Shown in pieces: positions 6,465 through 10,852 of a stretch of 10,852 nt of DNA; position 1 is the first letter of the stretch, and each line of letters starts with the position of its first letter. Under the pieces are notes generated by a model that saw nothing but the letters and a program-made list of their open reading frames with translations, had not been told where the DNA came from and searched no databases. The DNA comes from an uncultured Brevundimonas sp. (GTDB taxonomy: Bacteria > Pseudomonadota > Alphaproteobacteria > Caulobacterales > Caulobacteraceae). A program made the translations under genes and the position numbers. Location of the stretch: positions 1 to 10,852 of the forward strand of contig CAMLNY010000009.1 in assembly GCA_946481405.1 (NCBI GenBank). Direction: 5' to 3'.

Positions 6465-7943
6465 TCACCACCAGCGCTCGGCCTTGCCGACGCCGCCTGC
6501 GGCCTTCTCCAGCGCCGCGCCGACCTTGAAAACGGTGGCCTCGTCCAGCGCCTTGCCGATGACCTGCAGGCCCAGCGGGAGGCCGTTGGAGTCCAGACCG
6601 GCGGGGACCGAGATGCCCGGCAGGCCCGCGAGGTTGGCCGTGACCGTGAAGACGTCGTTCAGATACATCGTCACCGGGTCGATCTGCTTGTCGCCGATGG
6701 CGAAGGCGGCCGACGGCGTGGACGGCGTCAGGACGGCGTCGACCTTGTCCCAGACGTTGTCGAAATCCTGGGCGATGCGGCGGCGGACCTTCAGCGCCTT
6801 GACGTAGTAGGCGTCGTAGAATCCGGCCGACAGCACATAGGCGCCGATGGTCAGGCGACGCTGGACCTCCTTGCCGAAGCCCTCGGCGCGCGAGGTCTCG
6901 TAGAGGTCGGTGAGCGATTTGGCGTTCTCGGCGCGGTGGCCGAAGCGCATGCCGTCGTAGCGGGCCAGGTTCGACGAGGCTTCGGCCGGAGCGACGATAT
7001 AGTAGGTCGGCAGGGCGTACTTCGTGTGCGGCAGGCTGATCGGCACGATCTCGCAGCCGGCGTCCTTCAGCCAGGCGATGCCCTGGTCCCACAGGGCCTG
7101 GATCTCGGCGGGCATGCCGTCGACGACGTATTCATGCGGCACGCCGATGCGCAGGCCCTTGACCGACTGGCCGACAGAGGCGGTCCAGTCCGGCGTGGGG
7201 ATGTCGAGGCTGGTCGAATCCTTAACGTCGAAGCTGCACATCGACTGCAGCATCAAGGCCGCGTCCTCGACCGTCTTCGTGATCGGTCCGGCCTGATCGA
7301 GCGACGAGGCAAAGGCGACCATGCCGTAGCGGCTGGCGCGGCCGTAGGTGGGCTTGATACCGACCGTGCCGGTGAAGGCGGCGGGCTGGCGGATCGAACC
7401 GCCGGTGTCCGAGGCCGTGGCGGCCAGACACAGATCGGCCGCCACGGCGGACGCCGATCCGCCCGACGAGCCGCCCGGCGTCAGGTCGGCGTTGGAGCCC
7501 TTGGACTTCCACGGGTTCTTCACCGGACCGAAGGCCGAGGTCTCGTTCGACGAGCCCATGGCGAACTCGTCCATGTTCAGCTTGCCCAGCATGACCGCCC
7601 CGTCGCGCCACAGGTTGGCGGTGACGGTCGATTCATATGGCGGCACGAAGCCGCGCAGCATGTTGGAACCGGCGGTCGTCTGGACGCCGTCGGTGCAGAA
7701 AAGGTCCTTGATGCCCAGCGGGGCGCCTTCGAGGGCGCCGGCGGTCCCGGCCGCGATGCGGGCATCTGAGGCCTTGGCCATCTCGATCGCCTTGTCGGCA
7801 GTGACCTCGACATAGGCGTTCAGGGTCGGGTTGGCGGCCTCGATGTTCGAAATGAAGGCGCGGGTGATCTCTTCCGAGGAAAGGGCCTTGGCCTTCAGGC
7901 CGTCGACGGCGGCCTTCAGGGTCAGTCGGGTCAGGTCGCTCAT
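6465..7943 (-). CDS. gatA: Asp-tRNA(Asn)/Glu-tRNA(Gln) amidotransferase subunit A
   Basis: This amidase-signature subunit hydrolyses glutamine and passes ammonia to GatB, which amidates mischarged Glu-tRNA(Gln) and/or Asp-tRNA(Asn). It has 492 residues, the normal length. The Ser-cisSer-Lys triad is intact: Lys79 in GAPLGIKD, Ser159 in PGGSSGGSA, and Ser183 in [12 protein letters not shown]. Other family landmarks are [12 protein letters not shown] and the C-terminal [13 protein letters not shown]. The start at 7943 (MSDLTRLTL) is two bases after the gatC stop; an open frame extends further upstream but only as gatC read out of frame. AAGGTGG lies upstream within gatC. The complex needs GatB, which is not in this window. 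Confidence 0.98.
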   Translation of the reverse strand: MSDLTRLTLKAAVDGLKAKALSSEEITRAFISNIEAANPTLNAYVEVTADKAIEMAKASDARIAAGTAGALEGAPLGIKDLFCTDGVQTTAGSNMLRGFVPPYESTVTANLWRDGAVMLGKLNMDEFAMGSSNETSAFGPVKNPWKSKGSNADLTPGGSSGGSASAVAADLCLAATASDTGGSIRQPAAFTGTVGIKPTYGRASRYGMVAFASSLDQAGPITKTVEDAALMLQSMCSFDVKDSTSLDIPTPDWTASVGQSVKGLRIGVPHEYVVDGMPAEIQALWDQGIAWLKDAGCEIVPISLPHTKYALPTYYIVAPAEASSNLARYDGMRFGHRAENAKSLTDLYETSRAEGFGKEVQRRLTIGAYVLSAGFYDAYYVKALKVRRRIAQDFDNVWDKVDAVLTPSTPSAAFAIGDKQIDPVTMYLNDVFTVTANLAGLPGISVPAGLDSNGLPLGLQVIGKALDEATVFKVGAALEKAAGGVGKAERWW

Positions 7944-7945
7944 GA

Positions 7946-8233
7946 CTATTCGACCACCTTGGGCACGACGTAGAAGCCGTCGGCGGACTTGGGCGCGTTG
8001 GACAGGACGGCCCCGACCTTGTTGCCGTCGGTCACGACGTCCTCGCGCAGGCGCAGGGGCTGGGCGACATTCGACGTCATGGGCTCCACGCCCTGAACAT
8101 CGACCTCGTTCAGCTGGTCGATCCAGGCCATGATCCCGTTCAACTCGCCGGCCAATGGCTCCAGCCGGTCTTCCGGGGTTTTGATCCGGGCGAGGAAGGC
8201 GACCTTCCTCACCGTCTCTGCGTCGATGGCCAT
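7946..8233 (-). CDS. gatC: Asp-tRNA(Asn)/Glu-tRNA(Gln) amidotransferase subunit C
   Basis: This is the small (95-residue) scaffolding subunit that wraps around GatA and GatB and stabilises GatA. Recognisable features are the N-terminal [15 protein letters not shown] helix, the middle [19 protein letters not shown], the segment [11 protein letters not shown], and the C-terminal [13 protein letters not shown], all conserved in GatC. GGAGGG lies about 4 bases upstream of the ATG. It is the first gene of the gatCA pair, with two bases between its stop and the gatA start. A 74-base gap separates it from the gene upstream on the same strand. Confidence 0.97.
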   Translation of the reverse strand: MAIDAETVRKVAFLARIKTPEDRLEPLAGELNGIMAWIDQLNEVDVQGVEPMTSNVAQPLRLREDVVTDGNKVGAVLSNAPKSADGFYVVPKVVE

Positions 8234-8307
8234 GCGGCCCTCCAGTCATAGGCGGTGTAGCCGGCGGGATTAGCCGCCCACACTGCAGCGCACAAGGACC
8301 GGAGGCT

Positions 8308-8526
8308 CTAGCGGGCGGGTGCGATGGTGAAGGAGGTCACCACGGGGCGATAGCTTTCGCCCACGCCCTCGGAGCCGTCCACATAGGCGACGATGATGCG
8401 GCGACGGTTTTCGCCGGTCCGGCCGGCCGAGGCGTCGCGGACAGGCTCGACCAGTTCGATGCCCAGGATGTGGTCTTGCACCGACACAACTCCGTGGCCG
8501 AGGACCTCCGCGATGGGATAGATGGC
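8308..8526 (-). pseudogene. C-terminal part of the secreted hypothetical gene, beyond an in-frame amber codon
   Basis: Directly after the TAG at 8527-8529, and in the same frame, 72 further codons run without a stop to a TAG at 8308-8310. The peptide begins AIYPIAEVLGHGVVSVQDH, passes through RRRIIVAYVDGSEGVGESY and ends [11 protein letters not shown]. Its codons end mostly in G or C, as in real genes here, and no start codon with a ribosome site precedes it. I infer that it is the second half of the gene at 8527-8856, cut off by a nonsense change (for example TAC to TAG), not a separate gene. As read it would be untranslated unless the amber codon is suppressed. Confidence 0.6.
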
Positions 8527-8856
8527 CTAACGGCCTTCTCCGAGGGGGAGGCGGGCATAGAGGCGCTTCGTCCCGGCTGCGTCGCCCGGCGTGGCGACCA
8601 GCCGGATCATCTGTTCGGAGAACTGTTCCTCCTCCTCCCACGGCACGGCCGACGCGGCCCGGGCGCGGGCCGGGTCGGGTTCGGGCGCGATCTCGACGGG
8701 CGGCCCGGTCGGCGTCAGCGGCGGCGCCCGTTCGGCGGCCGACAGGGGAACGCAGTCGTTCTCGGGCCGACAGGCATCGTCCTGCGCCACGGCTTGGCCT
8801 CCCGAGAGAGCCAGCCCGGCGAGGGCGATCAGCACGATCGATGAACTGGAGCGCAT
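8527..8856 (-). CDS. Secreted hypothetical protein, probably truncated by an amber codon
   Basis: As read, this is a 109-residue product with a signal peptide (MRSSSSIVLIALAGLALSGG, likely cut after AVA, residues 22-24) and a short Cys pair (ACRPENDC). A Pro/Glu/Ala-rich stretch follows, then EEEEQFSEQMIRLVATPGDAAGTKRLYARLPLGEGR up to a TAG. The ATG at 8856 has GGGGGA about 7 bases upstream. The frame reopens immediately after the stop for 72 codons, so the intact gene was probably 8308-8856 (about 182 residues). Location is probably periplasmic. I recognise no family. It is 74 bases upstream of gatC on the same strand. Confidence 0.7.
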   Translation of the reverse strand: MRSSSSIVLIALAGLALSGGQAVAQDDACRPENDCVPLSAAERAPPLTPTGPPVEIAPEPDPARARAASAVPWEEEEQFSEQMIRLVATPGDAAGTKRLYARLPLGEGR

Positions 8857-8937
8857 GTGTTTTCCCCCGCGGTTGCGATCACCCTCGGCTGCGCCGGGGA
8901 AGCTGGCAACGCCGCCGACCGCGCGTGTCAGCCACCG

Positions 8938-9558
8938 TCAGGTTGTGCGCCGGGCGATCACCGTCAGCCAGACGCCCTCGCGCCCCTCGAATGTCGAGCG
9001 CCAGTCGATGGTCAGGCCATGGCGGACGAGGAGGGCGCTCATGTCTGTCTCGGTCCACTGCACCACTTGATAGGTTGCTTCGGGATGTTCGGAGAACCGC
9101 TCCTCCTCGCCGAGTTGGAACGACAGCAGGAGAATGCCGCCGGACCGCAGCGCCTCCGCGATCCGACCGATGACGCCCTCCACCAGGTTGCGCCCGATAT
9201 GCTGGATCACATAAAGGGCGATGAGCCCGTCCCACGGCCCGCCGAGGTCGCCCTCGATCAGGTCCAGAGGATGGACCTTCCGGCCGCGCTTTCGCTGGAA
9301 GGCGATGAAGCCCTCCGACAGATCGGTGCGCCGGACGTCCAGACCCATCGCCTCCAGCCGATCGGCGTCCCAGCCGGGGCCGGACGCGATCTCCAGCGCC
9401 CGGCCGCCGTGGCCTACCGCCGCGACGAACCGCCCCAACGCCTCCAGATGGTCGGATGTCGGCTCGTGGTCGGTCTCGGCGGCGTAGCTTTCCGCGCAGG
9501 CGTCATAGCCCGAGACGGTCTCGCGATTGTGGGCGAGCTCGTCCGGTCTCGAGGTCAT
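8938..9558 (-). CDS. Class I SAM-dependent methyltransferase
   Basis: This 206-residue cytoplasmic protein has a Rossmann-type methyltransferase core. Motif I is LEIASGPGWD (55-64), followed by an acidic strand end (LDVRRTDLSEGF, 73-84). Then come DLIEGDLGGPWDGLIALYVIQHI (99-121) as motifs II/III and the SGGILLLSFQLGEEERFSEH segment (139-158). The N-terminus (SGYDACAESYAAETD) is the small-molecule methyltransferase type that closes over the substrate. The acceptor is unknown. The ATG overlaps the stop of the lipoprotein gene as ATGA, and no strong ribosome site precedes it, so translation is probably coupled. A longer open frame upstream belongs to the lipoprotein gene read in another frame and was not used. 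Confidence 0.85.
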   Translation of the reverse strand: MTSRPDELAHNRETVSGYDACAESYAAETDHEPTSDHLEALGRFVAAVGHGGRALEIASGPGWDADRLEAMGLDVRRTDLSEGFIAFQRKRGRKVHPLDLIEGDLGGPWDGLIALYVIQHIGRNLVEGVIGRIAEALRSGGILLLSFQLGEEERFSEHPEATYQVVQWTETDMSALLVRHGLTIDWRSTFEGREGVWLTVIARRTT

Positions 9559-10106
9559 TCGCCGGGCGTGACGGTGACCGCGCTTGGAGCTGTTTCCTCG
9601 GCGGTCTGCGTCCACTGCACCATGATCTGGCGGTGGCGGCTGCCGATATTGCCGGTGGCGTCGTCCATGGTGCTCTCGTGCACGTCCAGATCGACCCGGC
9701 CATTGGCGTGGGACAGGACGGTGTAGTCGAGGAAATCGCCGATCTTGTAAACGACCCAGCCCTCGGCCGGCGATGGATAGAAGGCGATGTAGGTGTAGAG
9801 GCCGTTCATGGCGGGATCGCCGCCGGCCGTACCGAACAGCTTGGCGCTCTCGCCCGGAACGGGATCCACGCGCACAACCGAGGCGGCCCATTGCAGGCCG
9901 TCCTCGCCCTGGCTCGCCGCCTCGGCGGTCAGGGGCGTGGGCGCGCCCGACGGCGTCAGCGGCGCGGCCTGGGGCGCGCTTTCGCCCTCGGCGGCGGCCT
10001 CGACGCCCTCGGCGACCTTATCGCCTGTGTTGGAGATCGCATCGCAGGCCGTGAGCGACAGGGCGGCGACGACGGAGACGCAGACAAGCGAACAACGCAC
10101 GGACAT
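9555..10106 (-). CDS. Hypothetical lipoprotein
   Basis: The protein has 183 residues from the chosen start. Residues 1-21 form a lipoprotein signal peptide ending in the lipobox LTAC, with Cys21 as the acylated residue. An Ala/Pro/Glu-rich tether (about 30-65) follows. A folded part of about 75-165 contains WAASVVRVDPVPGESAKLFG, GLYTYIAFYPSPAEGWVVYKIGDF and the strand RHRQIMVQWTQ. I do not recognise the domain. The ATG at 10106 is preferred over one 18 bases upstream because GGGAGGGG lies directly before it and because it leaves a normal signal peptide. It is the first gene of a pair with the methyltransferase and is divergent from ruvX. Confidence 0.82.
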   Translation of the reverse strand: MSVRCSLVCVSVVAALSLTACDAISNTGDKVAEGVEAAAEGESAPQAAPLTPSGAPTPLTAEAASQGEDGLQWAASVVRVDPVPGESAKLFGTAGGDPAMNGLYTYIAFYPSPAEGWVVYKIGDFLDYTVLSHANGRVDLDVHESTMDDATGNIGSRHRQIMVQWTQTAEETAPSAVTVTPGE

Positions 10107-10143
10107 GAACCCCTCCCGGATCATCCATACCTCACACTCGCCT

Positions 10144-10172
10144 TTGACATGGCGGATAGCAACGCCTACCGC
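10144..10172 (+). promoter_or_regulatory. ruvX: Candidate sigma-70 promoter for ruvX
   Basis: The 128-base divergent gap between the lipoprotein and ruvX contains a perfect TTGACA at 10144-10149. A weak TACCGC lies 17 bases later (10167-10172), within GCCTACCGCC, which vaguely resembles the GCTANAWC -10 described for Caulobacter. The -35 is convincing and the -10 is not. It would place transcription start about 55 bases before the GTG of ruvX. Confidence 0.33.
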
Positions 10173-10234
10173 CCTGCCTCGGTGAGCGGCATCCGATCGG
10201 AAAACCGCTTCACACTTTGCCGGATGTCGCTTTC

Positions 10235-10714
10235 GTGCCTGTCCTCGACCTTCTCGACCTGCCCGTCGCCTGTCCGCCGGAAACCGCCTGGATGGGGCTG
10301 GACCTTGGCGAGGCCACCATCGGAGTGGCGGTGTCCGACACCACCCGACTGATCGCCAGCCCGCTGGAACTGATCCGAAAGACCAAGTTCACCCAAGAGG
10401 CCGAGCGGCTGTTCAAGCTGATGGACGCCCGCAAGGTCTCGGGCCTGATCATCGGTCTGCCCGTCAATATGGACGGGACAGAGGGACCTCGGGCCCAGTC
10501 GTGCCGGGCCTTCGCGCGCAATCTGGAGCGGCTGCGCCCGGTCAACGTGGCCTTCTGGGACGAGCGGCTGTCGACCAGCGCGGTCGAGCGGTTCCTGATC
10601 GACGAACTGGATCTGAGCCGGAAGCGCAGGGCAGGGGTGGTGGATCGCACCGCCGCCGCCTGGATCCTGCAGGGGGCGCTGGATCGCCTTCGTGATCAGG
10701 CGAGCTGGTTGTGA
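10235..10714 (+). CDS. ruvX: Holliday junction resolvase RuvX / YqgF
   Basis: This RNase H-fold protein of 159 residues belongs to the YqgF/RuvX family, linked to Holliday-junction resolution and to pre-16S rRNA 5' end maturation. Conserved elements are MGLDLGEATIGVAVSD (20-35) with Asp23, GLPVNMDGTEGPRAQ (74-88), WDERLST (108-114) with Glu110, and VVDRTAAAWILQ (135-146) with Asp137; these acidic residues form the expected metal site. GEATIG replaces the commoner GTKTIG. I chose GTG at 10235 because MPVLDLLDLP matches the usual alphaproteobacterial N-terminus; TTG at 10217 would add six residues without family support. Its stop overlaps the next gene by GTGA. Confidence 0.93.
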   Translation: MPVLDLLDLPVACPPETAWMGLDLGEATIGVAVSDTTRLIASPLELIRKTKFTQEAERLFKLMDARKVSGLIIGLPVNMDGTEGPRAQSCRAFARNLERLRPVNVAFWDERLSTSAVERFLIDELDLSRKRRAGVVDRTAAAWILQGALDRLRDQASWL

Positions 10715-10852
10715 TCGCCCTGTTCGCCGGCGTTCTGCCGGTCTTCATCCTGATCGCCCTCGGCTATGGCCTGCGGAAGTCGCACTTCCTGCCGGACGAG
10801 ACCTGGCGGCCGATCGAGAAGGCGACCATGAGCTACGGCTACGGCCTGTCGG
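10711..10852 (+). CDS. AEC-family (auxin-efflux-carrier-type) permease, N-terminal part
   Basis: The gene starts at GTG in a GTGA overlap with the ruvX stop and runs off the window after about 47 codons. The first helix and loop (FAGVLPVFILIALGYGLRKSHFLPDETWRPIEK) fit the N-terminus of AEC permeases, inner-membrane transporters of organic acids or amino-acid-like solutes. The following residues, ATMSYGYGLS, depart from the TYYVLFPAL-like segment I would expect. This may be genuine variation or another small sequence error, and cannot be judged from the part shown. The substrate cannot be inferred. Confidence 0.68.
   Translation, partial: MIALFAGVLPVFILIALGYGLRKSHFLPDETWRPIEKATMSYGYGLS

Noticed and set aside
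6936..7769. 277-codon + strand open frame opposite gatA
   Set aside because: gatA on the other strand is unmistakable and intact.
8263..8278. Small hairpin GGCGG / CCGCC between the secreted gene and gatC
   Set aside because: A five-base stem without a T run is not enough to call a terminator.
10106..10124. Upstream ATG (MIREGF) as the lipoprotein start
   Set aside because: The strong GGGAGGGG ribosome site lies after it, immediately before the ATG at 10106, and the shorter form has the better signal peptide.
1..10852. Search for CRISPR arrays, insertion sequences, phage genes, toxin-antitoxin pairs, tRNA or rRNA
   Set aside because: No spaced direct repeats, transposase or integrase motifs, terminal inverted repeats or tRNA-like cloverleaf sequences were seen.

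Overview
The window looks like chromosomal DNA from a high-GC alphaproteobacterium. Codon third positions are strongly G/C. The gene content (a cytochrome bd-type oxidase followed by a DUF2474-like small protein, gatC-gatA, ruvX, an AEC permease) would suit Caulobacterales such as Brevundimonas. That placement is inferred from protein flavour and gene content only; no marker in the window proves it.

Layout. (1) 1-1685, + strand: the 3' end of cydA, cydB, and a tiny DUF2474-like membrane protein form a bd-type quinol oxidase operon with overlapping genes. (2) 1692-2762, +: an exported Pro/Ala/Thr-rich protein with an ordered C-terminal domain. Its stop codon shares the palindrome CTAG with the stop of the convergent gene. 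(3) 2759-3498, -: a VOC/glyoxalase-like gene overlapping a CxxCxxCC (YkgJ-type) gene. (4) 3693-5868, -: an acetyl-CoA acetyltransferase (thiolase) followed by a Tat-exported alpha/beta hydrolase, overlapping by one base. (5) 5932-8233, -: gatC and gatA of the amidotransferase that makes Gln-tRNA(Gln) and/or Asn-tRNA(Asn), then a four-helix membrane protein. gatB is not in the window. (6) 8308-8856, -: a secreted hypothetical protein interrupted by an in-frame amber codon. (7) 8938-10106, -: a lipoprotein and a SAM methyltransferase overlapping by ATGA. (8) 10235-10852, +: ruvX and the start of an AEC-family permease, divergent from the lipoprotein.

The most notable feature is that four of about 15 genes are damaged or oddly started. 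cydB lacks one base near 1298. The DUF2474-like gene has no ATG/GTG/TTG in its conserved frame. The thiolase carries about 20 surplus bases near its 3' end that shift out its catalytic cysteine motif. The secreted gene has an internal TAG. In each case the remainder is still well preserved, so the lesions are either very recent or errors in the sequence or assembly. I see no phage, transposon, CRISPR, rRNA or tRNA, and no convincing undescribed multi-gene system. The genes are mostly housekeeping or ordinary accessory genes in tight same-strand pairs.
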